Origin: Nematostella vectensis
Lineage: Eukaryota > Cnidaria > Anthozoa > Actiniaria > Edwardsiidae
DNA: 60,000 nucleotides
Assembly: GCF_932526225.1 (NCBI RefSeq)
Contig: NC_064035.1
Span: 5,333,501-5,393,500 of the forward strand
Direction of reading: 5' to 3'
Within the stretch, counting starts at the first letter, position 1, and each line of letters starts with the position of its first letter. A model generated the notes under the pieces. It did no database searches. It was not told the origin of the DNA and saw only the letters and a program-made list of their open reading frames with translations. The position numbers and the translations under genes are program-made. Below are positions 38,617-48,900 of this stretch, piece after piece.

Positions 38617-40978
38617 GGCTGTGTTCATAATGTATGGAAGAGGGGGGGGGGGGGTGAAAGTGAAAGGTGAAAGTTTGGGGGGATTGGAAAATTTTTCAAC
38701 AGTTAAAGGGGGGATTTCAATTTTTGCATTGCAGTGACGGGGGGATTTCAATTTTTTTATAACTTGTTTTACACAATGTACAAAACAGCAATCATGAAAC
38801 TCAAGACATTTTATTCATCAATCATTGTTTTGAATATGCAATACTGTACTTTGTGTAGCTTTCATTGCCATTTGTCTTAATGGTTTACAGTATTAAATAA
38901 CAAAATCTGCATGGTTATTTTATCTAGTTGATCTAGTTATCTGTCTGTTAATTATTCCATGCTTATGGATGACCATCAGTATTCAACATAAATAAAAAAA
39001 AACATTATAACGGTAGTATGTTAAACAAGAACCTCTGAATACACTTAATAATTAAATTCTAAATGTATTATTTGAAGATAATAATTATTAAAAACACTTC
39101 TATATGGCTTATCATTTTGGCACTGACAGTTTGATAGAGTGAGAAACCAAACACCCTGATAAAATTTCATGGCTCACTATCACCATCGATCTCAACACTA
39201 TCATCAGAAACATCAAAGCTGTCATCATCATTTATTCCATCATCATGGATCATCTGGATATGAACTCAATTAACTGATTTTTCTTTTCTTCATTTTTGAC
39301 AAGACTGGTGATTATTTCTTTGGATCTACTGTGTAGCCTTTGTTCTGACTGTCTTCTGTTTTTTCTCTTATTTTCTTTTTTTCTTCAATTTATGTGAGCA
39401 TTCTCCTTGACACTTCTACTCTTCTCTACATCTTGATAATATAAGGTGCGAGTGACGTAAATCATTCTCTTTGGGCTGACTTTAGTGACGCTGGAGCTGG
39501 TGTGGGAGTATCAAACTTCGAAGTTTGATTTCAGGATGCCGAAATGGCAAGTATGTGGAAATCTGACTATCGCATTAGGGTACATCGACCAAGAAATGAC
39601 AGCCACATGAACGAGGCAGAACGAACCAATTCTGCGATTGGTGATCCATTGGCAGACGAGGGAACTATGCAGTGGGACAAGCACAAGTTATTTGATGGTT
39701 TGACAGAAGAAGAGATAGCAAACTTGACTTTAAATCAGTTTGAGCAACATCAACAAGAAATCATGAGAAGAAATGCTTTAGATGTGACAGAAGAGGTTGT
39801 TCATCGGATTGACGGTGCACGGGCACTTGGAGAATTTATAGATGCTCGTAAATCACCTCTAGAAGACGATCAGTTCTTTTTCAATAAAGAGTACATACAG
39901 AACAGAGGCATGGATACTCCTGGTGCTGCCTATTTTCAAAAAGTGTGTGACTTTTATGATAGGCATTATAATAGAGGAGAACTGTACATGGAGTACGTAA
40001 AGGATTCCTGTTGTACCAGGACAGGGCATCAATGCCAGTTTTGTCAACAAAAAAACTTGGACAAGCTTTGAGAAGTTCATAGGGATTCCTGCTCCATATC
40101 CAGATACTGCAAAACTACCAAAGTTCAAATACAAGGACGTTTTGAAACACCGATGTATAAAGATGAAATCAGCAAAATTTTCCGTGCCATAGATGACTTT
40201 CTCCCAAGAGCCCAACTGAAGAAAGACTTTTCTGCTGGCCAAATTCGTTTAGAAGATCCTAATAGCATCAAAAAATTTTCCAATACATATATAGTCGAAG
40301 AAGACCATATTTGATACTATTTGAATCATCTTTTGTGTCTTCAAAGGGACAAAGATATCCGCACAAATAAGAGAAAAAGAGATAAAGCCGAAGTAAAGAA
40401 TAAAGCATACAAAGATTATGACTGGATACAGTTATCTTCATCCCGTGAAACTTTAAGGAAACTAACTGTCAAAGAACTTGAAAAATATTTAACCTTCCAT
40501 AATTTATAATTAAAAGTTACAAGGATAATGAAAGTTACAAAGTTACAAGGATAATGGCGCATATCAGCCTTTCAACCAACAGCTCTAACGTTAACATGCA
40601 ATCACAGTATAACAGTATTTCTCATAAGGATCAACAACAAGAAGAAACAGAGATGGGAGATAGTGAAGATGATGATAAAGACAGTGAATTTGAGGACAAA
40701 TCTGGCAGGCAATGTAGACCTAGTACTAGGTATCAAGACTGCCTTGCATAGGTAAATCAGTATTCAACAAACCAATGTTGTCACATTCTTAATTTTTATG
40801 GAGCGTCATGGGTAGTTGGGGGGGGGGGTGGAAATTTTTTTTCAAAAATTTCTTGGGGGGGGTGGAAATTTTTTCGTAAATTATGGACAGGGTACTGAAA
40901 TTTTTTTAGGCAATTAAAAATTACACCTGCCCCCCCCCCCCCCCCCCCCCCCCTCTTTCATACATTATGAATGCAGCC
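38617..40978. mobile_element. 2.36-kb PIF/Harbinger-like DNA transposon
   Basis: The ends are terminal inverted repeats: left GGCTGTGTTCATAATGTATG followed by GAAGAG and a G-run; right, reverse-complemented, GGCTGCATTCATAATGTATG followed by AAAGAG and a G-run, so 23 of the first 26 positions match. Both ends are flanked by TTA (38614-38616 and 40979-40981), the 3-bp target duplication typical of PIF/Harbinger elements. Subterminal regions on both sides carry further G-runs followed by GATTTCAATTTTT or GGAAATTTTTT motifs in mirrored orientation. No DDE transposase is visible inside; the interior holds a broken SAP-like gene. It is therefore a non-autonomous or decayed element, probably moved by a transposase supplied elsewhere. 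Confidence 0.75.
39544..40751 (+). pseudogene. Broken gene with SAP-like motif carried by the transposon
   Basis: A 175-residue open frame (39544-40071) begins MASMWKSDYRIRVHRPRN, is rich in acidic and Asn/Gln residues, and contains CCTRTGHQCQFCQQ, a Cys cluster. The frame is lost at an A7 run (40049-40055), continues in frame +1 as TWTSFEKFIGIPAPYPD up to about 40140, returns to the first frame (FETPMYKDEISKIFRAIDDF), meets a TGA at 40312 and goes on to 40509 through KDYDWIQL...LRKLTVKELEKYL, which resembles a SAP DNA-binding motif. A further frame (40554-40751) encodes a Ser/Asp/Glu-rich tail ending RPSTRYQDCLA. The order of segments suggests one ancestral protein of about 400 residues. I do not recognise the family; a transposon-borne accessory gene or captured host gene are both possible. 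Confidence 0.6.
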
Positions 40979-40981
40979 TTA

Positions 40982-42115
40982 TTAAAAGTTTGGGATTTTA
41001 TAAGAAACGTCTTTAGAACCAAAAAAAAAACTTCAGTTGTCATTTGTTTTATCTAAAATCTGTGAATGTACTGGTTGGTAAGAAAATTGATTTTTGAACT
41101 TGATTGTTGAACTTACCAAGTTCACGTTCAATGTTTTTCAAATTTTGATAGAAGTTTCTAGGAAAATACGAACATAATCAAAATGCAAGGACATCACAAA
41201 ATATCATAGAACTCATTTCGTAACATGAAGTAGCTTATTTTATAAATAAATGTGCTTTTATGATCAAATAAATAAGAATACAAAGAGCAATACTGTTTGG
41301 CGATATTTACGACAAATAAAACACCCCCCACCAAGGCTACCCTAGAATGGGCACTTTCTCCCGCCATAAATCCGAACCGGAGCAAGATCATATTTCACAC
41401 CTCGCGCACAGAACAACAAATGAGTTTTATTATAGTTTTCTAGCTCTCTCAAATGTTAAATGTGGCTAATTAAAACACAGAAGTGTCGCCAAGCTAAAGA
41501 AAACATAGGAAATGCAGTAGGTAAAGATATGTTTACCTTTCAAGGAGCTTTTGAACAGTAGAACTGTTTTCACTACTTTAGTCAATAGGTCAAGACGGGT
41601 CAGTTTGCTTCGAACTGCGGCTTCCAGCTTCCTTTTAATCATAGGAATACCGGCACAAAATCCTAAGAGAAAAACGATTATGTATTAGAAATTAAGAACG
41701 AGTAAATTTGGAGATACAATTTATATTTTGCCTCGAGCGATCAAGTTGCGTTTTGATTGGACTCACTACACATGCAAATACCCAACTTAAAAGTGAGCAA
41801 GTTGCGTTTTGATTGGACTCACTACACATGCAAATACCCAACTTAAAAGTGAGACAAACTTTCTTGAAGTGCGAAGATATCAGGCTTGGGAAACTCGAAG
41901 GCTTTAAAAGCGGAGTGTTTAGCTGAAGAAGAGCAATGTAAGTGTCTATTTCTTACTCTAAATCTTCGCGCCATCCGTTCATTGCTCTGCCAAACGGTCC
42001 CGCTCTAGGTTTGTAATTCGAGCACGTCAACGAACACTCGCGTTCTGGACATGACGTCATACTACACGCTCTCTTAATGCCTCCACGAGTGAACAATTTA
42101 TTTGCTCTCTTGTTG
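40982..42115. other. Non-coding spacer with a 56-bp duplication
   Basis: Apart from the tandem duplication at 41742-41853 no feature is recognised. Confidence 0.55.
41742..41853 (+). repeat. 56-bp tandem duplication (2 copies)
   Basis: CAAGTTGCGTTTTGATTGG...CAACTTAAAAGTGAG occurs at 41742-41797 and again at 41798-41853, apparently identical. Each copy contains an ATGCAAAT octamer (POU-factor site) and GATTGG (CCAAT box on the other strand), so the duplication doubled two regulatory-looking motifs. Confidence 0.9.
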
Positions 42116-42438
42116 CATACCTGTCAATCTCCGAAAATCTCAAGGTTTGATAATTATTTGGGGGGAGGGGTGGGGTATATTCAATTGTTTGGAGGGATCG
42201 CAAACAAATCCACTTATAGATCTCACAAGGGTGTTAGATAAATTGCGCTACGCAGGTGAATTATTGTTTCAAATATTTTAATAGAAAATAGGCAAAATGA
42301 TGATTTTCTATAGAATAATTTTTAGGAAGCGATAAGAATCGCTAAAAAACGGGAGATTTGGTGCTCAACGCGGGAGAGTGGGAGAAGGGGTCCAAAATCT
42401 TGAGACTCCCGCCTAATGCGGGAGAGTTGACAGGTATG
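42116..42438. mobile_element. MITE copy 1 (ATACCTGTCAAYTCTCC termini)
   Basis: The element begins CATACCTGTCAATCTCC and ends GGGAGAGTTGACAGGTATG, an inverted terminal repeat. Inside are repeated GCGGGAGAG / CTCCCGCC motifs that can form stems. TTGTTG flanks both sides. It is about 323 bp and about 85% similar by eye to the copy at 43277-43615. No coding capacity, so it is non-autonomous; superfamily not determined. Confidence 0.8.
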
Positions 42439-42674
42439 TTGTTGCTGCTAATTATCCTCTAAATTCCAGTCTGATTGTGTTGCAAGGACATTTTCATGTA
42501 ATGAACCTCCAACAACGCGAGCTGTATAATTTTGTCTCGCCAATTTTTTACCGGGCGCGCGATGCGAATCCAAATACTGCATCAAGATATATTTTTGCGA
42601 GATAACGCGAAATAAGGGGGGTGGGGGGGATGCGTTGCGGATTCGAATTACTGTCGAATCCGTTGTATCACGAC

Positions 42675-42922
42675 CCGCGTTTTCAAAACACGATTTGTTT
42701 TATTTTTCTGTTCCGTCAGTAAAACCGTCCTGAGCCAATCAGGGTCTCGCTTTGTGCACTTCCTTGGCTATCCTCTGGCCGAAAACCAGACAGTGTCGCG
42801 ACAGAAAGCCGGGCAACTGCACTAGGCGAGAGATGGCAAGAATCTGATTGGCTTAGAATAATTTGACTGGCGTAACAGAAAATCCCAAAAGATAAAAACA
42901 AATCGATGTTTTGAAAATGCGG
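42675..42922. mobile_element. MITE inside the left foldback arm
   Basis: Left end CCGCGTTTTCAAAACACG and right end, reverse-complemented, CCGCATTTTCAAAACATCG are inverted repeats; the following ATTTGTTTT...TTTTCTGTTCCG / TTTTCTGTTACG blocks also match. The 248-bp block is missing from the right arm, where GTATCGCGACGCTACAGTGGC is continuous. No coding content. Confidence 0.7.
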
Positions 42923-42969
42923 CGTCGTACGGTGGCCCATAAGTGCAATCCGAATCCAAATACAAACTC

Positions 42970-43212
42970 CGAATTCCAAAGCCTCACTCTCAATTCCAAA
43001 GCCTCACTCTCAATTCCAAAAGCTCACTCTCTATACCAAAAGCTCACTCTCAATTCCAAAGCCTCACTCTCAATTCCAAAAGCTCACTCTCAATTCCAAA
43101 GCCTCACTCTCAATTCCAAAGCCTTACTTCCAATTCCAAAACCTCACTCTCAATTCCAAAACTTCACTCTAAATTCCAAAACCTCACTCTCAATTCCAAA
43201 ACCTCACTACAA
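42970..43212 (+). repeat. 20-bp tandem repeat array, left arm (about 12 copies)
   Basis: CAATTCCAAAGCCTCACTCT recurs every 20 bases with variants AAAGCTCACTCT and AAACCTCACTCT. Because 20 is not a multiple of three and the unit lacks stops in some frames, it creates overlapping frames of 91 and 161 aa (LNSKASLSIPK repeats) that are not genes. Confidence 0.95.
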
Positions 43213-43276
43213 GAGTGAGATACCTAGAGACTGGGTCGAGCTCTTGGATTCCAATGCAGCACGTCTTCGTTTCCAT

Positions 43277-43615
43277 AATACCTGTCGACCTCCGAAAATC
43301 TCAAGGCTTGAGAACATTTTCTTTGGGGGGAGGGGTGGGTTTAACCTTGCAGGCATTTGCCGTATAGAAAGCTCTCGCGAACAAATCCACTTATAGATCT
43401 CACAAGGGTGTTAGATAAATTGCGCTACGCAAGGGAATTGTTGTTTTAAATATTTTAATAGAAAATAGGCAGAATGACGATTTTCAATGGAATAATTTTT
43501 CGGAAGCGATAAAAATTGCTAAAAAGCGGGAGATTTGGTGCTCAACGCGGGAGAGCGGGAGAAGGGGTCCAAAAACTTGAGACTCCCGCCTGATGCGGGA
43601 GAGTTGACAGGTATG
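43277..43615. mobile_element. MITE copy 2 (ATACCTGTCRACYTCC termini)
   Basis: This is the second copy of the family at 42116-42438, with ATACCTGTCGACCTCC at the left and GGGAGAGTTGACAGGTATG at the right. It is absent from the right foldback arm, which preserves the empty target ACGTTTCATGTTTTGCTC. CGTTTCCAT on the left and CGTTTCAT on the right look like a target duplication of 8-9 bp. The 131-aa frame starting in it is chance. Confidence 0.85.
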
Positions 43616-43621
43616 CGTTTC

Positions 43622-43704
43622 ATGATGTTTTGCTCCAATTGCGGTAATCCATGCGATGGTGGAGCGCGTTTTTGCTCACACTATGGACTCGAAATCACTA
43701 ACAG
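43622..43704 (+). pseudogene. Zinc-ribbon exon fragment
   Basis: The 83 bases encode MMFCSNCGNPCDGGARFCSH, then YGLEITN, and end in a splice-donor-like CAG|GTATGA. The pattern FCxxCGxxxxxGxxFCxxC is that of the N-terminal zinc-ribbon found in many small eukaryotic and prokaryotic proteins; here the fourth metal-binding Cys is Tyr (TAT for TGT). A pyrimidine-rich acceptor-like sequence follows at about 43750-43785, but splicing to it soon meets a stop. It probably is a captured first exon, now defective. Unspliced, the frame reads on into an Ile-rich, membrane-like stretch encoded by an (ATC)n microsatellite; I regard that as accidental. Confidence 0.5.
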
Positions 43705-43815
43705 GTATGACAGTTTTATTAATTGCTACTTTATTACAATTATTACATTTTTTTTTTGTTTTTTGCCTGCCCGGTTTCCTGGTGCAGGATATAGCGCTAT
43801 CCTAGGAATTCTTAT

Positions 43816-43840
43816 GATCATCATCATCATCATCATCATG
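43816..43840 (+). repeat. (ATC)n microsatellite
   Basis: About eight ATC units in the foldback centre; encodes the run of Ile in an adventitious frame. Confidence 0.9.
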
Positions 43841-43918
43841 GTTGTCTCTCGAGCCGAGGAAGACGATACGTTGAATCTCATCTTATTTGTGGACACGCAT
43901 GTGGGATACAGTATACAT

Positions 43919-44115
43919 CACCGTAAATGATCAAATGAACTCTCCGTCTCTAATGAACGCCTCCTAACGAAACCCCCCCCCCCCCCCCTCAGGTTACAAG
44001 TTTGTATTGAACGCCCCTCTAACAAACACCCCTTTCTATTAAACTCCCCCCCCCCCCTCCCCGATACCTTCCTTCAGCATAAAACAAACGGCAGTGGAAT
44101 TTCGGTAATCTAAAT
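43919..44115 (-). repeat. Second copy of the dispersed G-rich repeat
   Basis: Reverse-complemented, this segment aligns with 160-352 (shared GTTTGTTTTA, CAATACAAACTTGTAA, GATCATTTACGG). It forms most of the centre of the foldback element. C-runs at about 43973-43988 and 44046-44057 are expanded relative to the first copy. A small related piece (AATGAACGCCTCTATTTAATAAACGC) follows near 44287-44312. Confidence 0.65.
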
Positions 44116-44311
44116 TATAACTTCTTGCTTAATGCCTTGTTGCTTAAGCAACACTGGTAAGCGAGTAGCGTCTTGCCCAATCAATGTCAAGTTCAAAATG
44201 AGGGTAGCGTTCTCTAACATATTTACGTAGCTCGTATGACGTGTAGGGCAATCATGCACTTATAGTATTCTATTGTTTAGATTTATAATGAACGCCTCTA
44301 TTTAATAAACG

Positions 44312-44353
44312 CTCCACCATCGCATGGATTACCGCAACTCGAGCAAAACATGA
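44312..44353 (-). pseudogene. Partial zinc-ribbon exon copy in the right foldback arm
   Basis: On the minus strand this encodes MFCSSCGNPCDGGA, the inverted counterpart of the fragment at 43622. It is truncated at the inner end of the arm, before the second Cys pair. Its presence in both arms shows the exon was part of the element before or when the inverted arms formed. Confidence 0.5.
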
Positions 44354-44415
44354 AACGTGAAGACGTGCTGCATTGGAATCTAAGAGCTCGACCCAGTCTC
44401 TAGAAATCTCACTCT

Positions 44416-44652
44416 TGGGGTGAGGTTTTGGAATTGAGAGTGAGGTTTTGGAATTGAGAGTGAGGTTTTGGAATTGGAAGTGAGCTTTTCGAATTGGAAG
44501 TGAGGCTTTGGAATTGAGAGCGAGGCTTTGGAATTCGGAGTTTGTATTTGGAATTGAGCGTGAGGCTTTGGAATTGAGAGTGAGGCTTTGGAATTCGGAG
44601 TTTGTATTTGGGATTGAGAGCGAGGCTTTGGAATTCGGAGTTTGTATTTGGC
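44416..44652 (-). repeat. 20-bp tandem repeat array, right arm
   Basis: Inverted counterpart of the left-arm array: GAGGTTTTGGAATTGAGAGT recurs every 20 bases, with variants GGAATTGGAAGTGAG and longer units containing CGGAGTTTGTATTTGG. It generates overlapping minus-strand frames of 94 and 126 aa that are not genes. Confidence 0.95.
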
Positions 44653-44705
44653 TTCGGATTGCACTTATGGGCCACTGTAGCGTCGCGATACAACGGATTC
44701 GACAG

Positions 44706-45161
44706 AAAAGTAAAAAAAAAAAACCTTTTTGAGGATCGGCAAGTCGAAAACAAATGAGTATATTGGCGGATTCGGAGACCCCTATTCACCCCCTCCCCCC
44801 TGCAAAGGTTTCCATCTCTTTCGAAAATTGGTACAGATTCTCTCCAACTCTCAAACAGAAGAAAGATTAATTTAATGTTTAGAAGAGTAGTCTCTCTACT
44901 CTAGTGTTATAGAAGGGCGTGTGTCTTATTATTAGTAGGTAAATACGGTAAACATTGCTGTAAAATAAGATTTCTTTTTAAATACAAAAAAGGACTTTTT
45001 CTCTGCGTCGCCTAGATGAATAACGTGTGTTATCCGTGTTTCATGGCATTGTCTCCCAATTATGGAACAAAAGTAGGCGCACAAAATTGAATTCCCTTTA
45101 CTTATGTGCCTTTCATTGAAAACCAGTGCGTAGCGCCAGACTGTGCCAAAGCAAATTGATA
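44706..45161. other. Spacer between foldback element and 32-bp array
   Basis: An A-run at about 44712-44723 directly follows the foldback end. Nothing else is recognised. Confidence 0.5.
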
Positions 45162-45980
45162 TCACGTGTGCAGACCCGGCAATTTTACCAATAACGCACG
45201 CACAGACCAGACAGATCTACCAATACCACGTGCACAGACCAGACAGATCTACCAATACCACGTGCACAGACCAGACATATCTACCTACCACGTTCACAGA
45301 CCAGACAGATCTACCAATACCACGTGCACAGACCAGACAGATCTACCAATACCATGTGCACAGACCAGACAGATCTACCAATACCATGTGCACAGACCAG
45401 ACAGATCTACCAATACCATGTGCACAGACCAGACAGATCTACCAATACCATGTGCACAGACCAGACAGATCTACCAATACCACGTGCACAGACCAGACAG
45501 ATCTACCAATACCACGTGCACAGACCAGACAGATCTACCAATACCACGTGTACAGACCAGACAGATCTACCAATACCACGTTCACAGACCAGACAGATCT
45601 ACCAAAACCACGTGCACAGACCAGACAGATCTACCAATACCACGTGCACAGACCAGACAGATCTACCAATACCACGTGTACAGACCAGACAGATCTACCA
45701 ATACCATGTGTACAGACCAGACAGATCTACCAATACCACGTGTACAGACCAGACAGATCTACCAATACCACGTGCAAAGACCAGACAGATCTACCAATAC
45801 CACGTGTACAGAACAGACAGATCTAATACCACGTGTACAGACCAGACAGATCTTCCAATACCACGTGCACAGACCAGACAGTTCTACCAATACCACGTGC
45901 ACAGACCAGGGACAGATCTACCAATACCACGTACCCAGACCAGACAGATTTACCAATACCGCACTTGCACTGACCAGACT
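45162..45980 (+). repeat. 32-bp tandem array with CACGTG E-boxes, about 24 copies
   Basis: The unit ACCAGACAGATCTACCAATA + CCACGTGCACAG is 32 bp (starts at 45206, 45238, 45270); a few copies are shorter. About 16 units keep the palindrome CACGTG, others have CATGTG or CACGTT. No frame of the unit on the plus strand has a stop, and 32 is not a multiple of three, so all three frames remain open for up to 290 residues with a 32-residue repeat (TDQTDLPIPRAQTRQIYQYH). This explains the three long overlapping frames, which I do not call genes. The array ends 4.3 kb upstream of NK2 gene 3. Confidence 0.95.
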
Positions 45981-48900
45981 AGAACCCGTCTACACGGAAC
46001 TCGCATATACAGCTAAGCTATTGTCAAATTTCCAATAGAAATGTCACGTGTCTTATTACTAAATATTCAAATTCACCGTGCTTCGCAAGCAGTCCATCCT
46101 CTAATGGACTGTAAAAGTATGTAACTCTACACGTGCATAAAGCATATATACAAATTCAATCAGATCACACCAGTGGTGTATCATCAATGCCGTATTGGCA
46201 AATGACAAGACCAGACGACGTTCTTGGCTAGAAAAATTTTCCTACTGGAGTGATTGGACTAAAGCGTTTATTCCTTCCGCTCTGTGATGGTCTTTGAGTC
46301 AATAGCCCCGTTTTCACGATGTTGCGCGCGCATCCAAAATGACTGGCGGGCCACAGCTGATCTGAAACGCGTACAAAGTGGAGTTCACAGACGAAGCTAT
46401 AGAAATTGCTGCTATAGTGCCACTTTCGCGGAGTTTTGGAGTCACATTCCCTTTCGTCCGCATTTTGCGTTGAGCTTGCCTTGCCCGTATGCTGATACAG
46501 CCCCCCCTCCCCTCCCCTCCCCTCCCTCTCTCCTCACCCCATCCCTCCTCCCCCTTTGCTGCATTTCAAAACATCCAACCCTTGACGTCCGTGATTGCGC
46601 GCGTAGAACGTGGAAATGAGGAAATGTCTTTTTAATGCAATTCTTGAGGGCGAGTTTCGGGGAAAGGGATACTGCGAAAAACAGTTCTGTTCTTTTACCC
46701 GAAGAAATTTCGCGGTATTTGGTGCAATATGCCATTAAAAAGAGAAGCACAGCTTACAGATCTAAATCTTGAAATTATCATTGAATTTCTAGAGCTTTTG
46801 ATTGCAGATAAAGAAATTAATGAAACAAAGAAGCCACATAAAAGGAAACTTGTATATTCTCACTTTCCTTAATTGCAATATCCCCTGAATTACTTACTAT
46901 AAGTGCCTGGTTTTTAATGTTTAATATATTTTAGTACGTATTATTTCAATTAACGCAAACGCCGTATTTTACCCCTGTAACGCAATCCGGCTTGTAACGC
47001 AATTCCTCTACGTGTGTATTTTGGACGGTGTTGTAAGAGGGATCATGTCAATTCACTCTTACTTCACTCCAGGCACCGGCTTATCGCCGCAGCGATAGCG
47101 AGATATCTTATAAAAATAACGTCATGCTAATCCCGGGAACAGTCCATCAAAATGCGCCCAGAAATGTTGTACTTGCTGAGAACAATAAGCAGATAGTATG
47201 GCGCGATCCTGTATATGTATCTCAGTTCGTTCCTTTGCTGCTTTATCGGAGGACACGCAATCCGATTATGATTTTAATACAAATCCCGCGTTGTTTGAAT
47301 CCATTGAAGCTGTATTTTACTCTTTTACTCAGAGATAGATTCTAAAGACAACAAGCACTTTTAAAACGGGATGTTTTTTAAAAGATGGAATTAAGATAGA
47401 ACCAGCAAAATGGAACGCTTGGCGTTTAAGGAAATGCCATGGGAATTAAGTGATTGTTTTGCGATGGCTCCCGCGTCGGGTCTATTCGTGTACTTTATAT
47501 TTAAATTGACGCCAACTCGCGACGTCGTTCCCGTTCGCCGGTCTAGTGGCGCGTGCTTCAATAACGGCTACAAATACACAAGGTGTTTGTAATAAATGTG
47601 AAGTTTGTGGGCTGGGTAGGCTAATGGTCCGGGGTCAGATAACATCACCCTTTACAATATAATGCTAAGCTGGGCTTTTTAAGTGAAAGGATCAAAATCT
47701 GGGATCTGTCATTCGGTCGAGTAGTGCGTCCGTTTTGCCCAATCTAACTTGTCAGCGAGTACTCGGAATGGCTGCAGGTATGCCTGGTACATTTACTAGC
47801 CTGGTGCTTGAGACAATGATAGGTTCTTGGTTGGAGTGAGTTTAACATGCACTTGCCTTAGCGATGGCTCTAAAAAACAGCCTTTAATGCAGTTATACTC
47901 TGAACGAAAGCCACGTTCGCGCGCTTATCGTATCCGTGATGCTGAATATCGGTAATACCTATCAGACAGGCAGAGGCAGCCTCTGTCTTTCAAACTTAGT
48001 TTAGAACGGATATAGGCGGGGCAACCTGTTTTGACCTTTACCGAAGAACTGTAGAACACATTTTAGAGACGCTGAAATGCACTAGATTGATTGACGGTGT
48101 CACGATTGATAGATCTGTCAAACTCGCTCACTCTTCAGTCCTCACTCGTGGGATTCCGGATGTTACTGCAAGGAAACAAACAGTGTACAGTGAGTGAGAA
48201 ATAGCAAGTGTGTATCCGAGGGCAACATGGCCCTACGCGCGCTATGTCCGCGGCGACAATTCATCGCTTGACGTGCACCTGACCGATTCATTGCTTGGAA
48301 ACCCCAATGTAACAAATCCCCGTATAAATAAGTTTTTAAAGCGCAATTAGATTCTTACGAAAGAGCAACACAAGGCAGGAACTAAGTTACAAGTCGAACA
48401 GATTCGTGGGATGAAATTGCTTGCGAAATTATGGACACAGAGTGAAATGAGAAGCTTTGAATGAGATATTGAAAATTAATGGAGAGCGCGTTTCGACTTT
48501 TAGTTTGTAGAGTGTATAATCCGATTTAGAACACAAGATTACTTGGAGGTGAGAGCCAAGAAAAAATAAAGCACGCTCCATATCAGAGCCGTACGATTAG
48601 TGGCGAGGCTCTTAAAGAGGCTTTGAGATCAATTCCAATAAAATTCAATAAGCAAATGAAGAGCGAACCCTTAGAAACACTCATATCTGAAAGCTTGCTA
48701 AGCTTCTAGAGCTCGTCAGCTAATCTTGCTGAACCGAGTGCTTATACATTTAATTGGAATAAGCAAAGTAATGAGAAATCTCTCCAAAGGAACATAAGCG
48801 ATTATATTGCTCGACTTTGAAAAAAAAAAACAGTTTTAGGGCGCTTACGATATGATGTTACAATATAGGTTGCTTCACAAACGTCCCATCGTAGAAATGA

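Larger units (their letters stand above)
42651..44705. mobile_element. Foldback-type element with long tandem-repeat inverted arms
   Basis: The left arm (42651-43666) and the right arm (44310-44705) are inverted copies. Shared blocks in mirrored order are CTGTCGAATCCGTTGTATC, TGGCCCATAAGTGCAATCCG, an array of 20-bp CAATTCCAAAGCCTCACTCT units, GAGACTGGGTCGAGCTCTT, ATTCCAATGCAGCACGTCTTC, and GGTAATCCATGCGATGGTGG. After removing two MITE insertions the left arm is about 430 bp, matching about 396 bp on the right. The 643-bp centre (43667-44309) is unique apart from the dispersed G-rich repeat. Inverted arms built of short tandem repeats are the hallmark of foldback elements. A target duplication is not evident. 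Confidence 0.7.

Noticed and set aside
42911-43396. 161-aa and 91-aa frames with LNSKASLSIPK repeats, and the minus-strand counterparts at 44380-44789
   Set aside because: They arise from 20-bp arrays in the foldback arms, overlap in different frames and run into MITE sequence; no start context or domain.
43535-43930. 131-aa zinc-ribbon plus membrane-segment protein
   Set aside because: The frame begins inside a MITE, the fourth Cys is missing, and the hydrophobic part comes from an (ATC)n microsatellite and an intron-like T-rich tract.
46284-46619. 111-aa frame with a Pro/Leu-rich stretch and its 102-aa antisense
   Set aside because: Length is due to the C-rich tract; no domain, and both strands open.
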